Source: Bacteroidota bacterium
Lineage (GTDB): Bacteria > Bacteroidota > Bacteroidia > Chitinophagales > Chitinophagaceae
Assembly (NCBI GenBank): GCA_023428755.1
Contig: JAEYWX010000010.1
Coordinates: 242,713-306,712 of the forward strand
Length of the DNA: 64,000 nucleotides
Reading direction: 5' to 3'
The stretch's first letter is position 1. Every line of letters begins with the position of its first letter. Below are positions 17,467-26,976 of the stretch, in pieces. Position numbers and translations under genes: made by a program. The notes under the pieces are model-generated. The model ran no database searches. It was given only the letters and a program-made list of their open reading frames with translations, and was not told the DNA's origin.

Positions 17467-20400
17467 ATGAAGCACTGTCAACCATCTGTTCAGCTACGTC
17501 GTAGTTGCAATACATCAGCTTCCCATTTCATCAACCGAACATCTGTTATAATCAAATCATTACTGTTTAGTTCATTACTGCTGTTAGCACAGTTTGTTAA
17601 AGCCCAAAAAAGCGTAACCACATTACATTTAAAAAGTGGCGATTTACTGATTAAAGACAATATGAAAGCTGAGGAGCTTTCAGCAGAATTAAGAAAAGGG
17701 AAAGCCGGGCAATGGACTTATACGTTGCTTTCATTTGAGAAACCAATCACGGCCGTTCAACAACAGTTGTTGCGATCAATGGGTATTGAGTTACTCAGTT
17801 ACTTACCCGATAACAGTTACCAGGTTCGAATGAAAACAACACCCTCGTTTTCGCAACTTTTCCAAGTTGGCGTAAGGGCTATGATGCATTTACCCGGTGC
17901 TGCCAAACTGGGACAGGAACTACAAACGCAGCTTGCCATTGAAAAACCGGAAGCTGTTATCTCTGTCAATTTGCAATTACACGCCGGAGTATTATGGAAT
18001 GATGTGAACTCGAGTCTTGTATCGTATGGAGTTACTTTAACAAAATCAGACTATCTGAATCAGGGATTGGCACAGGTAAGTGTTGCAGCAAAAAATATTA
18101 AAGCCATTAGTGAATTGCCATTTGTAGCTTTTCTGAATCTGTCTTTTTTAAAACCAACAGAATTAAATCAACGTGAACGTGGATTGTTTGGATTAACAAA
18201 CCTAACCAGTTCAGAAGTAGCCGGCAGGAATTTAACAGGCAACGGAATCGTTGTAGGAGTTGGGGACGATTCAAACCCGATTCATTTAGATAATACAAAC
18301 AAATTGATCAATCGGAACCCATCCTTCATTTCAAACAACCATGGTCGGTTAGTTACCGGAATTGTTGGTGGCGATGGAATCATTGAAGAGCGTTACAAAG
18401 GAGTTGCTCCAAACAGTTTACTGATCGTCGATTACTTTGATTATGTACTTACAAAGTCAGCAACATATTTTACTGACTATGGAATGACCGTTACAAACAA
18501 TTCCTATTTTAACGGGCTAACAGGTTGTCCGGGAAATGCGGTGTATAATGAGCTGAGTGTATATGTTGATCAGCAAATCCATTCAAACCCTTTTTTGCAA
18601 CATATTTTTGCAGCTGGTAATGATGGACAACGAACATGCACACCTTATCCGTTGGCGTTTCGTACTATTAAAAGTGGTTATCAGGTTGGAAAAAACGTAT
18701 TGGATGTTGCCGATTACAACGGAGCAACAGATGCTCCAACCGTTACCTCGAGCAGAGGACCGGTTGAAGATGGCAGAATAAAACCGGAAGTAGCTGCGAA
18801 TGGCGTTGCTGTATTTACAACAAGCGGATCAAATACTTATCACGATGCGTATGGCACAAGTTTTTCAGCTCCATTTGTTACAGGCGTTTGGGCACTGTTA
18901 ACAGAGCGATATAAACAACTTCATGCAAATGCACTTCCTAAATCTGCATTGCTAAAAGCCATTATCTGCAACAGTAGTGAGGACAGAGGCAACCCTGGCC
19001 CTGATTACAGTTATGGATTTGGTTTAGTCAATCCGAGAAAGGCCGTTGAGGCAATCGAAAATAACCGCTATTTCACAGGTTCACTTTCTACGTCGGGAAC
19101 TGCGTCTCACATCATTTCTGTTCCGGCAGGTGCACGTCAATTAAAGGTAATGTTGTACTGGCACGACAAAGAAGGCTCACCGTTAGCTGCAACTGCATTG
19201 GTAAACGATCTGGATCTTACTGTAACAGATGGCTCCGCAACATACGAACCATGGATATTAAATCCGGCTCCCGGTTCGGTAAACCTGCCTGCGATAAGAG
19301 GTGTTGACCGTATCAACAATATTGAGCAAGTAACGATTGACAATCCCGGCACAAGTGTTACCATTAATCTGAACGGCTTTAATGTTCCAAGTGGTCCACA
19401 GGAATATTTTGTTACCTATGAATACTTAATGAACGAAATAATACTGGAGCATCCATATGGTGGTGAACGTTTTGCACCGGGGCAAGAAGAAATTATAAAA
19501 TGGAACGCTACCGATAACAACACTAACACATTTACTCTTGAATATTCGATTGACGATGGCGCCAACTGGATTTTAATTAATAGTAATGTTGCAGCAAACC
19601 AACATCGTTACAGATGGATTGGCCTGCCAAATAACCCAACTAACAAAGGCAAAGTACGTGTTACCCGAAATGGTGGCGGGGCTTCTGCCACATCCCCCGG
19701 CAATTTTACCATTCTTGCGCAGCCGGTTGTTACTGCCACCGTTCCCTGCGAAGGTTATGTAAATCTTAGTTGGCCAGCTATTCCCAGCGCCACTGATTAT
19801 GAAGTATTACAGTTAACCAACAATGAGTTTGTATCGCTTGGCACAACCAATTTATTAACGCATCGTATAAACGGACTGGATAAAACACAAACCTACTGGT
19901 TTACGGTACGGGCCAGGCTGACCGATTCACTTGGTATGCGTGCTGTTGCAAGAAGTGTAACACCAACGTTAGCAACACCCTGTTCAGCAGCAGAGTTTAA
20001 CAATGATCTGAAAATTGATTCATTGCTCTCACCTGCACATGGACGTCTCAATACAAGTTCAGCGTTAACAGCCAGCAATTCAATTACTGTTCGAATAAAA
20101 AACTTAGATGATGTTGCAACAAGTGGAAGCTATGATGTTTCGTACCAAATAAACGGTGGTGCAATTGTTACAGAATCATCAGCAGTTCCAATTCCAGCAG
20201 GCGGAACAGTTAACTACACATTTGCAGCACCAGCTAACCTGGCAGCAGCCGCCAATTACAACATACGGGTTTTTGTAAAGCAAAGCGGTGATGGACAAAC
20301 AGCCAACGACGAACTTACATACTTAATCAAGCACGTTGCAAATCCAGCTGTTGTACTACCCTTTGCTGAAACATTTGAAGCAACCGGAAGCGATGAATAC

Positions 20401-22578
20401 AAAACCAATTTCTTTTCACTGAGCAATGCCGACCGGTTTGATTATGTGAATACAACCAATGGCCGGTTACGCACATTTGTCAATTCAGGTGTAGCCGTTT
20501 CTGGCAGCAAAGCAATTACATTAGATGCGATCAATTACAACGGTGTACTTGCCAATAACAGTATTACTGCAACCATTAATCTTGGTAGCTATATTGCTGC
20601 ACAGGGATTACGTTTTGATTTCAAACTTAAGAATCACGGTCAGTTAAAGCAGCCCGGTACCGGTGTGTGGATGAGAGGATCGGACACCCAACCATGGGTG
20701 CAGGTGTACGATCTTACAAACAACCAGGGAAATGCAGGCGAAACAAAACAGATGAGCATTAACATCAATGAATTAGGACAAACGTTGAGCTCAAGTTTCC
20801 AGGTGCGGTTCGATCAGCAAAGTACTACCTCTGCCAACAATGCTTCATATAATATTGATGGATATGATATGGACGATGGTTTTACCTTCGACGATATCCG
20901 TGTTCTTCAAACCAACAACGATGTACTGCTTACGCAACTGGTAGCACCTGATACATTTAATTGCTCACCCGGCAACGTCAACGTTACGATCCGGATAAAA
21001 AACACAACGGCAACAACATTCAACAATGTACCGGTGTATTACCGCATCAACAACGGAACAGCAGTAGCCGGTACCGTTCCAACACTGGCAGGTAATTCTG
21101 AGATCGACTTTACTTTCCCAACACAAGCAGACCTGTCTGTGTTTAAAGCGTATGAAATTGATGCGTGGGTTCAATTGCCCGGTGATGATTACCCGGTGAA
21201 TGACAGTATCAACAATCGTTATGTGTACAGCAGTCCGGTTATAAACTCATTCCCCTATCTAGAACGATTTAATACAAGTCATGGAAATTGGTTCACCGAT
21301 ACTGTGAGTTACAGTAGCTGGCGCTGGGGCACGCCTGTAAAATCGGTGATGAATCGTTCTGCCAGTGAAGGCAAAGGCTGGTTTACTACACTTAACAGTA
21401 TCTACAAGCAAAACGAAAATTCATATCTCTATTCACCTTGCTTTAATTTAAGTTCATTAACCCAACCGGTGTTAAGCTTCAGTCATATAACTCAACAAGA
21501 AGATAATTGCAACTGCGATTTTCATACACTGGAATACAGCACCGACAATGGAAATACATGGCAACGGCTCACCGCAACAAATGGAACCAATTGGTTTGAT
21601 TCATCGGCCAATCAATCGTGGAGAAAAAATATTCAACGATGGCATGTGTCAAGTACTGAAGTGCCCAACGCAGCCAACGTACGTTTCCGTTTCCTCCTTT
21701 CCAGTGATGAATTAACCCAAGGTGAAGGAATTGGAATTGACGACATTCACATTTTTGAAAAGGCCACTATTTATACAGGTGCGGATGTGCTCAACGTGAA
21801 CCAAACAGTAAGCGGTAATAATTGGGTGCATTTCAACAGTGGAGGAAATCGTATTGCATCCATTCATCCAATGGGACAAAATCTCGGCAGTACCGATGTA
21901 AGTGCTTATATCAATACCGGCGCTGTGCGGATTATGAATGATCAATATTACCTCGATCGCAACCTGGTCATTCGATCTGCGAATGCACCTACCGATAGTG
22001 TAATGGTTCGTTTTTATTTTACGGAGCAGGAAGCAAAAGCTCTGATCACAGCAACCAGTTGCAGCACCTGTGTTAAGTTTGGCGATGCATACCTGGCTGC
22101 AATAACCAAATACAACGGAAGCCCAACGTATGAGAACGGCATTCTCAACGATGGAGCCGATGGAACCTTCCAGTTCATTGATTCGGGTAAAGTAGATATT
22201 GTTCCTTTTAACAACGGTTACTATGCTGAATTTAAAGTGAAGAGTTTTTCAGAATTCTGGATCAATGCCACGAATATGAATCTTACTCAAACAGTAACCA
22301 GTGTTGACGATATTACAACACAAGGGATTTTTATTAAGAATGTATTTGCTAATGATGCAGGCAGCCTGGTAATACTTGCTGGCAACAAACCACAAATTCG
22401 TGAAATGAGTATCCGAATTGTAAACAGTATGGGACAGGAAGTAACAAACAAACAAACCTCGTATTCCGATACAAAGATCAACATCAACCATCTCTCAACC
22501 GGTGTTTACTTTGTTGAGATCAAAGACAAAAAAGGCAAAGAGCAATTTGTGAAAAAGATCATTAAGGCCGGTAAATAA
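17467..22578 (+). CDS. Secreted subtilisin-like (S8) peptidase with T9SS sorting domain
   Basis: The 1703-residue precursor has a long basic N-terminus and a hydrophobic signal (KSLLFSSLLLLAQFVKAQ). An inhibitor-like propeptide region precedes the S8 domain. The likely catalytic residues are D267 (GVGDDSN), H292 (NNHGRLVTG) and S465 (GTSFSAPFV), with oxyanion N385 (AAGNDG). A jelly-roll-like domain follows, then fibronectin-III-like and immunoglobulin-like repeats (for example DVATSGSYDVSYQING and NNVPVYYRINNGTA) and a MAM-like concanavalin fold around residues 970-1150. The last 75 residues (MSIRIVNSMGQEVTNKQ to LSTGVYFVEIKDKKGKEQFVKKIIK) are a type A T9SS sorting signal. It is therefore predicted to cross the outer membrane through PorU/PorZ machinery and stay on the surface or be released. 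Its substrate is unknown. Confidence 0.93.
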   Translation: MKHCQPSVQLRRSCNTSASHFINRTSVIIKSLLFSSLLLLAQFVKAQKSVTTLHLKSGDLLIKDNMKAEELSAELRKGKAGQWTYTLLSFEKPITAVQQQLLRSMGIELLSYLPDNSYQVRMKTTPSFSQLFQVGVRAMMHLPGAAKLGQELQTQLAIEKPEAVISVNLQLHAGVLWNDVNSSLVSYGVTLTKSDYLNQGLAQVSVAAKNIKAISELPFVAFLNLSFLKPTELNQRERGLFGLTNLTSSEVAGRNLTGNGIVVGVGDDSNPIHLDNTNKLINRNPSFISNNHGRLVTGIVGGDGIIEERYKGVAPNSLLIVDYFDYVLTKSATYFTDYGMTVTNNSYFNGLTGCPGNAVYNELSVYVDQQIHSNPFLQHIFAAGNDGQRTCTPYPLAFRTIKSGYQVGKNVLDVADYNGATDAPTVTSSRGPVEDGRIKPEVAANGVAVFTTSGSNTYHDAYGTSFSAPFVTGVWALLTERYKQLHANALPKSALLKAIICNSSEDRGNPGPDYSYGFGLVNPRKAVEAIENNRYFTGSLSTSGTASHIISVPAGARQLKVMLYWHDKEGSPLAATALVNDLDLTVTDGSATYEPWILNPAPGSVNLPAIRGVDRINNIEQVTIDNPGTSVTINLNGFNVPSGPQEYFVTYEYLMNEIILEHPYGGERFAPGQEEIIKWNATDNNTNTFTLEYSIDDGANWILINSNVAANQHRYRWIGLPNNPTNKGKVRVTRNGGGASATSPGNFTILAQPVVTATVPCEGYVNLSWPAIPSATDYEVLQLTNNEFVSLGTTNLLTHRINGLDKTQTYWFTVRARLTDSLGMRAVARSVTPTLATPCSAAEFNNDLKIDSLLSPAHGRLNTSSALTASNSITVRIKNLDDVATSGSYDVSYQINGGAIVTESSAVPIPAGGTVNYTFAAPANLAAAANYNIRVFVKQSGDGQTANDELTYLIKHVANPAVVLPFAETFEATGSDEYKTNFFSLSNADRFDYVNTTNGRLRTFVNSGVAVSGSKAITLDAINYNGVLANNSITATINLGSYIAAQGLRFDFKLKNHGQLKQPGTGVWMRGSDTQPWVQVYDLTNNQGNAGETKQMSININELGQTLSSSFQVRFDQQSTTSANNASYNIDGYDMDDGFTFDDIRVLQTNNDVLLTQLVAPDTFNCSPGNVNVTIRIKNTTATTFNNVPVYYRINNGTAVAGTVPTLAGNSEIDFTFPTQADLSVFKAYEIDAWVQLPGDDYPVNDSINNRYVYSSPVINSFPYLERFNTSHGNWFTDTVSYSSWRWGTPVKSVMNRSASEGKGWFTTLNSIYKQNENSYLYSPCFNLSSLTQPVLSFSHITQQEDNCNCDFHTLEYSTDNGNTWQRLTATNGTNWFDSSANQSWRKNIQRWHVSSTEVPNAANVRFRFLLSSDELTQGEGIGIDDIHIFEKATIYTGADVLNVNQTVSGNNWVHFNSGGNRIASIHPMGQNLGSTDVSAYINTGAVRIMNDQYYLDRNLVIRSANAPTDSVMVRFYFTEQEAKALITATSCSTCVKFGDAYLAAITKYNGSPTYENGILNDGADGTFQFIDSGKVDIVPFNNGYYAEFKVKSFSEFWINATNMNLTQTVTSVDDITTQGIFIKNVFANDAGSLVILAGNKPQIREMSIRIVNSMGQEVTNKQTSYSDTKININHLSTGVYFVEIKDKKGKEQFVKKIIKAGK

Positions 22579-22601
22579 TCCGGGCCTGCCGACTTCTCTA
22601 A

Positions 22602-22637
22602 AAAAAATTGCCCCCGAATGACCGGGGGCAATTTTTT
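22602..22637. terminator. Strong bidirectional terminator after the S8 protease gene
   Basis: A 15-base-pair stem (22602-22616 with 22623-22637; core TTGCCCCCG) closes the loop AATGAC. A and T runs form both outer ends. It separates convergent genes. Confidence 0.92.
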
Positions 22638-22651
22638 ATAATTTGTAAAGA

Positions 22652-22951
22652 TTATCCAATTTTACCGAGAGGGATTTTGCGAACTTTTTCATCGTCATCT
22701 TCTTCAATACGTGTAACAGGATAAGGAATTTTAGCTTTTTCAAGTGTTTCGGCCAACTGCTTGTTGTTTTTTGCAAAATGCAAGATCTCTTTGTGAGCGG
22801 CAAGCATTTCATCTTCGAGTTCCAGTATTCGCTTTTCTTTCAATTTGATTTTACGACGTCCTACCAAATAACCGGCTACGGCTACTGAAAAAAAGATGCC
22901 AGCAAACAGGACAATATGGATTTCAAGGGTGCTCTGAGTAAGGTCTATCAT
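22652..22951 (-). CDS. Small membrane-anchored coiled-coil protein, hypothetical
   Basis: This 99-residue protein has a single N-terminal membrane helix (IHIVLFAGIFFSVAVAGYLVG), then a basic stretch (RRKIKLKEK) and a heptad-patterned helix (RILELEDEMLAAHKEILHFAKNN), then a short acidic tail (RIEEDDDEKVRKIPLG). No family is recognised. The layout, a membrane anchor with a cytosolic coiled coil, is common for small envelope or division-associated proteins, but no role can be assigned. It lies upstream of the convergent terminator, transcribed in the same direction as glyS. Confidence 0.75.
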   Translation of the reverse strand: MIDLTQSTLEIHIVLFAGIFFSVAVAGYLVGRRKIKLKEKRILELEDEMLAAHKEILHFAKNNKQLAETLEKAKIPYPVTRIEEDDDEKVRKIPLGKIG

Positions 22952-23049
22952 TTTCCTTTTTTTTAGTTAATCATTGAATAGTATCAGAGATTAACTGTGT
23001 AATAAATAATCGCAAGTAATTAGGGTGCAAATTACTTCAGTTCCAACAA

Positions 23050-24507
23050 TTATACAATAGAATTGAGAATTAATTGTTTAACGGCAGAAATATGCACTCT
23101 TTCCTGATTAAGTGTATCCCTATTCCTGATGGTGACCGTTTGATCTTCTTTTGTTTGGTGATCAATGGTTACACAGAAAGGTGTTCCGATAGCATCTTGC
23201 CTCCTGTACCTCTTTCCAATGGTATCTTTTTCCTCGTAAAAGCAATGAAAATGCGGACGACATTCTTTTACAAGTTCTTCAGCAATTTCCGGCAACCCGT
23301 CTTTTTTGGTAAGTGGAAACACTGCCAATTTTATAGGTGCAATTTTAACGGGCAAACGCAAAACGGTTCTCGTTTCAGTTTTGCCTTCTTCGGCTGTTGG
23401 CACTTGTTCTTCGTGGTAAGCATTGCTCAACACGGTAAGAAACAAACGATCCAGACCAACCGATGTTTCTACTACATACGGAATATAGTTGCCGTATGGT
23501 TTGCCTTCTGCATTCAGATCGTTATCGAAATATTGCATTTTCTTTTTGCTGAATTCCTGGTGGCGGCGCAGATCATAATCCGTACGGGAATGGATTCCTT
23601 CCAACTCTTTCCAGCCAAATGGAAATTCAAATTCAATATCTACCGCTGCGTTGGCATAATGCGCTAACTTAATATGATCGTGAAAGCGAAGTTTCTCAGC
23701 CGGCAACCCTAAATCTTTATGCCATTGCAAACGGGTTTCTTTCCATTTTGAATACCAGTCGAGTTCTGTGCCGGGGCGAACGAAGAACTGCATTTCCATT
23801 TGCTCAAACTCCCGCATCCGGAAAATGAACTGGCGAGCCACAATTTCGTTGCGGAATGCTTTCCCTGTTTGTGCAATACCGAAGGGGATTTTCATCCGTC
23901 CGCTTTTCTGCACATTCAGGAAGTTGACAAAAATACCCTGCGCCGTTTCGGGACGGAGATATACAATATTATCATCGGGGTTATCGCTGCTTACAGCACC
24001 AAACTCAGTAGAGAACATGAGATTGAATTGGCGCACATCGGTCCAGTTGGCCGTATCGCTTACCGAACATTTGATCTTATATTCTACAATGAGTTGTTTG
24101 ATGCCGGCAAAATCATCAGCCGCCAACAGCTGTTCCATCTTAGCGATCAATGCTTCGCCATCTGCTTTCGGCAATGTTTCAGCATGCGCTTCAATCAGGT
24201 GATCGACACGATACCGCTTTTTACTGTCTTTGTTATCGATCATGGGATCGCTGAAATTATCAACGTGGCCGCTGGCCTTCCAGGTGGTGGGGTGCATGAA
24301 AATAGCCGCATCAATACCAACGATATTGTCGTGCAGCTGGGTCATGCTCTTCCACCAGAAATCACGGATGTTCTTTTTCAATTGTGCACCCAACTGACCA
24401 TAATCGTACACTGCACTTAAGCCATCGTAGATCTCAGAAGACTGAAAAATATAGCCATACTCTTTTGCGTGAGAGATAATATTTGCAAAAAGCTTTTCGT
24501 TCGCCAT
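23050..24507 (-). CDS. glyS: Glycine--tRNA ligase, single-chain type
   Basis: This class II synthetase charges tRNA-Gly. It is the alpha2 single-chain form of 485 residues, not the bacterial alpha/beta form. Visible features are the N-terminal YGYIFQSSEIYDGLSAVYDYGQLG, the VYLRPETAQGIFVNF segment, motif 2 (FRNEIVARQFIFRMREFEQMEM), motif 3 (VETSVGLDRLFL) and the anticodon-binding C-terminal domain (APIKLAVFPLTKKDGLPE). A promoter with TTTG (24557-24560) and TATCTTTG (24530-24537) at 19-base spacing lies about 22 bases upstream of the ATG. Confidence 0.96.
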   Translation of the reverse strand: MANEKLFANIISHAKEYGYIFQSSEIYDGLSAVYDYGQLGAQLKKNIRDFWWKSMTQLHDNIVGIDAAIFMHPTTWKASGHVDNFSDPMIDNKDSKKRYRVDHLIEAHAETLPKADGEALIAKMEQLLAADDFAGIKQLIVEYKIKCSVSDTANWTDVRQFNLMFSTEFGAVSSDNPDDNIVYLRPETAQGIFVNFLNVQKSGRMKIPFGIAQTGKAFRNEIVARQFIFRMREFEQMEMQFFVRPGTELDWYSKWKETRLQWHKDLGLPAEKLRFHDHIKLAHYANAAVDIEFEFPFGWKELEGIHSRTDYDLRRHQEFSKKKMQYFDNDLNAEGKPYGNYIPYVVETSVGLDRLFLTVLSNAYHEEQVPTAEEGKTETRTVLRLPVKIAPIKLAVFPLTKKDGLPEIAEELVKECRPHFHCFYEEKDTIGKRYRRQDAIGTPFCVTIDHQTKEDQTVTIRNRDTLNQERVHISAVKQLILNSIV

Positions 24508-24529
24508 GTTCGCTGTAATTTAAGGTGGG

Positions 24530-24560
24530 CAAAGATAAGCCTTTGAAGGCGCAAGCCAAA
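24530..24560 (-). promoter_or_regulatory. Promoter of glyS with both elements
   Basis: On the minus strand TTTG (24560-24557) is followed by 19 bases and then TATCTTTG (24537-24530). This fits the Bacteroidota -33/-7 promoter pattern well. Confidence 0.65.
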
Positions 24561-24613
24561 AGGAACAAGCTACAAGAACGAAAATTCAAAATCTACTTCC
24601 AAAAGCAGAAGCT

Positions 24614-24952
24614 TTATTTCAACTTTTCATTTTCCTGATGCCGGTTGGCATCCCGCATATTCTTTTTCTCAAAATTTTTCTGCAGTGCTTCGGTTAAGTC
24701 AACGCCGGTTTGGTTGGCAAGGCAAATGAGCACCCACAGTACATCTGCCATTTCATCGCTCAACTCCTTCCCTTTATCGCTTTCTTTGAACGATTGCTCG
24801 CCATACTTGCGTACCATCAACCTCGACAGCTCTCCTACTTCTTCCATTAAAATTCCAAGATTGGTCAATTCATTAAAATAACGAACACCCACTGTTTTGA
24901 TCCAGGCATCAACATCAGCCTGCGCTTGCTTTATTGTTAATTCTGAATTCAT
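24614..24952 (-). CDS. MazG-like nucleotide pyrophosphohydrolase
   Basis: The 112-residue, all-helical protein carries the MazG/dUTPase-like metal motif: EEVGELSRLM (about residue 35-45) and DEMADVLWVLICLAN (about residue 68-82), giving the EExxE...ExxD magnesium site. The family hydrolyses (d)NTPs or related nucleotides to the monophosphate and pyrophosphate, often as a house-cleaning step. It is immediately upstream of dtd on the same strand, with a 36-base quasi-repetitive gap, so the two are probably co-transcribed. Substrate preference cannot be read from sequence. Confidence 0.88.
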   Translation of the reverse strand: MNSELTIKQAQADVDAWIKTVGVRYFNELTNLGILMEEVGELSRLMVRKYGEQSFKESDKGKELSDEMADVLWVLICLANQTGVDLTEALQKNFEKKNMRDANRHQENEKLK

Positions 24953-24956
24953 TTCA

Positions 24957-24990
24957 CTTTCAAATTTTCAAATTAATTAATTCTCAAATT
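24957..24990. repeat. Quasi-periodic word tract between MazG-like gene and dtd
   Basis: The tract reads as variations of TTTCAAATT and AATTAATT and fills most of the intergenic space. It ends at the dtd stop codon (24989-24991). It has no terminator-like stem. Confidence 0.55.
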
Positions 24991-25441
24991 ATTCTTTATT
25001 CTTCGTATCGATCACAATCGTCACCGGTCCATCGTTCAGCAATTCTACTTTCATATCGGCACCAAATACACCCGTCTGAATTTTTTTTCCAAGATCCGTT
25101 TCCAATTGAGCGATCATTTTTTCATACATCGGTACAGCAACATCGGGTTTGCTGGCTTTGATGTACGAAGGACGATTCCCTTTTTTGGTGGAAGCATGTA
25201 ATGTAAACTGGCTAACCAGTAGAATATCACCAGCCACATCTTTCACACTCAGGTTCATCACTCCGTTTTCATCAACAAAAATGCGCAGGTTTACAATTTT
25301 ACTGCTGAGCCACTCAATATCTTCTACAGTATCGGCATCTTCAATGCCTACTAAAACCAACAGTCCTTTTTGAATGGAACCCGTTATATTTCCATCAACT
25401 TTAACAGAAGCAAATGCCGTTCGTTGCAGTACCGCTCTCAT
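24989..25441 (-). CDS. dtd: D-aminoacyl-tRNA deacylase
   Basis: Dtd removes D-amino acids (and glycine) mischarged onto tRNAs. The 150-residue form starting at 25441 (MRAVLQRTAFASVKVDG) has the family's length and both motifs: LLVSQFTLHASTKKGNRP (SQxTLxA) and NDGPVTIVID (the cross-subunit Gly-cisPro motif). The frame is open another 70 codons upstream, but that part covers the divergent arfB gene and has no family similarity. It is divergent from arfB (59-base gap), so two translation quality-control genes share one intergenic region. Confidence 0.95.
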   Translation of the reverse strand: MRAVLQRTAFASVKVDGNITGSIQKGLLVLVGIEDADTVEDIEWLSSKIVNLRIFVDENGVMNLSVKDVAGDILLVSQFTLHASTKKGNRPSYIKASKPDVAVPMYEKMIAQLETDLGKKIQTGVFGADMKVELLNDGPVTIVIDTKNKE

Positions 25442-25500
25442 AGTTTGTTCAATTGGTTGTAAATTCGAATCCCGAAAATACAACGCTTCGGATTGGGTAC

Positions 25501-25908
25501 ATGATAAAAGATGTAAGCAGTGAAATTCAGTTCCAGACGGCACGCAGTGGTGGTGCAGGCGGACAAAATGTGAACAAGGTGGAAACCATGGTGATGGGCT
25601 ATTGGCATATTGCATCCTCTGCATTTGTAACCGATCAGCAAAAAGCAACACTATTGGAAAAGCTAAGCAACCGCATTAATAAAGAAGGCACCTTGATCGT
25701 TAAAAGCCAGGTACACCGCAGCCAGCAAGCCAATAAACAGGAAGTGATTGAAAAAATCAATCAATTAATTGCTGTGGCATTAACGCCAAAAAAAGCAAGG
25801 ATCGCCAGCAAACCATCAAAAGCAGCAAAAGAAAAACGGATCGAAGCGAAAAAGAAACATAGCCAACACAAACAAACCCGCCGGAAAATTCGTTTATCTG
25901 ATTACTAA
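25501..25908 (+). CDS. arfB: Alternative ribosome-rescue factor ArfB (peptidyl-tRNA hydrolase)
   Basis: ArfB hydrolyses peptidyl-tRNA on ribosomes stalled without a stop codon. The 135-residue product has the catalytic GGQ in TARSGGAGGQNVNKVETMV and the basic C-terminal tail (KKKHSQHKQTRRKIRLSDY) that threads the empty mRNA channel. The ATG at 25501 gives the standard N-terminus (MIKDVSSEIQFQ), while the longer frame from 25453 adds 16 residues that overlap the dtd promoter region. It lacks the codon-recognition domains of RF1, so it is not a release factor paralogue of full length. The peroxidase gene follows after 3 bases. Confidence 0.94.
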   Translation: MIKDVSSEIQFQTARSGGAGGQNVNKVETMVMGYWHIASSAFVTDQQKATLLEKLSNRINKEGTLIVKSQVHRSQQANKQEVIEKINQLIAVALTPKKARIASKPSKAAKEKRIEAKKKHSQHKQTRRKIRLSDY

Positions 25909-25911
25909 TAC

Positions 25912-26943
25912 ATGCGCACTTCAAAAAACATCTTACTAATTATTGTTTCCATGCTTTTTAGTTTATGGATAATAGAAGGATGTCGTAAAAATAAAATTGA
26001 GCTAACAGCCTATCCGGTAAAAATCCCGGCTCACTTTCCCGCAACAGATTACTACCAACGCAACTCCATTACCAAAGAAGGATTTGAATTGGGTCGACGG
26101 TTGTTTTATGATGTCCGTTTTTCAAAAGATGGAAGTATTTCCTGCGGCTCCTGTCATGAACAACGGGCAGCGTTTGGCACCTACGATCATGATTTGAGCC
26201 ATGGTGTAAATGGAGCACACGGTATTCGGAATGCAATGAGCCTGTTCAATCTTGCATGGCAAACTTCATTTGGCTGGGATGGAAAATACAATTCGATGGA
26301 AGCGGTGTATGCGGCGCATATCAACAGCCCGATTGAGATGGGCGAAACCGTTAGTAACGTCATCAATAAATTAAAAACTGACAATCGCTATCCGCATCAA
26401 TTCAAAACGGTATACGGATCAACAGATATCAACCAACAACGCATCTTTAACGCTCTCACGCAATTTGTAGGAGCAATGGTAAGCACCGCTACCAAATACG
26501 ATTCTGTAAAACAAAATCTTGCCTCTTTTACTGCGAGTGAGCAAACAGGTTATACCATTTTTCAAAGCAAGTGTAACGGTTGCCATGCTGAACCATTGTT
26601 TACAGATCTCTCCTATCGCAACAACGGCTTACCATTAAATGGCTTTGATGACAAAGGCAGAATGAATGTTACTGGAAACAAATCCGATTCGTTGAAATTC
26701 CGTGTGCCATCGCTGCGGAATTTATTCAAGAGTTATCCCTTTTTGCATGATGGACGTTTTATTGGTTTTGAACAGATTTTTGATCACTATCAAACAGGTA
26801 TTCAGCAAAGTCCCTCACTTGATCCATTGTTAACTGCAGGCATCCCACTTTCTGTGGCTGAACGAACGGCCTTGGTTAATTTCTTACGAACATTGACCGA
26901 TAATACGTTTACCGGCAATCCAACTTTCAACGCACCGCAATAA
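25912..26943 (+). CDS. Di-haem cytochrome c peroxidase (CcpA/MauG family), lipoprotein-like
   Basis: The 343-residue protein starts with a hydrophobic signal ending in IIEGCRKN, compatible with a lipid-anchored periplasmic protein. Two haem-binding motifs are present: CGSCH (C78, C81, H82) and CNGCH (C221, C224, H225). Other conserved segments are LGRRLFYDVRFSKDGSISC, FKVPSLRN-like FRVPSLRNLFKSYPFLHDGRF and a C-terminal LVNFLRTLTD. The family reduces hydrogen peroxide or oxidises other substrates in the periplasm. It begins 3 bases after arfB on the same strand, probably by chance of close packing rather than shared function. Confidence 0.92.
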   Translation: MRTSKNILLIIVSMLFSLWIIEGCRKNKIELTAYPVKIPAHFPATDYYQRNSITKEGFELGRRLFYDVRFSKDGSISCGSCHEQRAAFGTYDHDLSHGVNGAHGIRNAMSLFNLAWQTSFGWDGKYNSMEAVYAAHINSPIEMGETVSNVINKLKTDNRYPHQFKTVYGSTDINQQRIFNALTQFVGAMVSTATKYDSVKQNLASFTASEQTGYTIFQSKCNGCHAEPLFTDLSYRNNGLPLNGFDDKGRMNVTGNKSDSLKFRVPSLRNLFKSYPFLHDGRFIGFEQIFDHYQTGIQQSPSLDPLLTAGIPLSVAERTALVNFLRTLTDNTFTGNPTFNAPQ

Positions 26944-26946
26944 AAA

Positions 26947-26971
26947 AATCCCCCGTTTAGAACGAGGGATT
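26947..26971. terminator. Bidirectional terminator after the peroxidase gene
   Basis: AATCCCCCGTT (26947-26957) pairs with AACGAGGGATT (26961-26971), one mismatch, loop TAG. It has A-rich and T-rich flanks and lies between convergent genes. Confidence 0.8.
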
Positions 26972-26976
26972 GTAGT

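Noticed and set aside
23074..23667. 197-codon plus-strand frame opposite glyS
   Set aside because: It is antisense to conserved synthetase motifs and has an unusual amino-acid composition (many F, C, H), so it is a shadow frame.
25442..25651. 70-codon upstream extension of dtd
   Set aside because: It covers the divergent arfB gene and does not resemble the Dtd family, whose normal start is at 25441.
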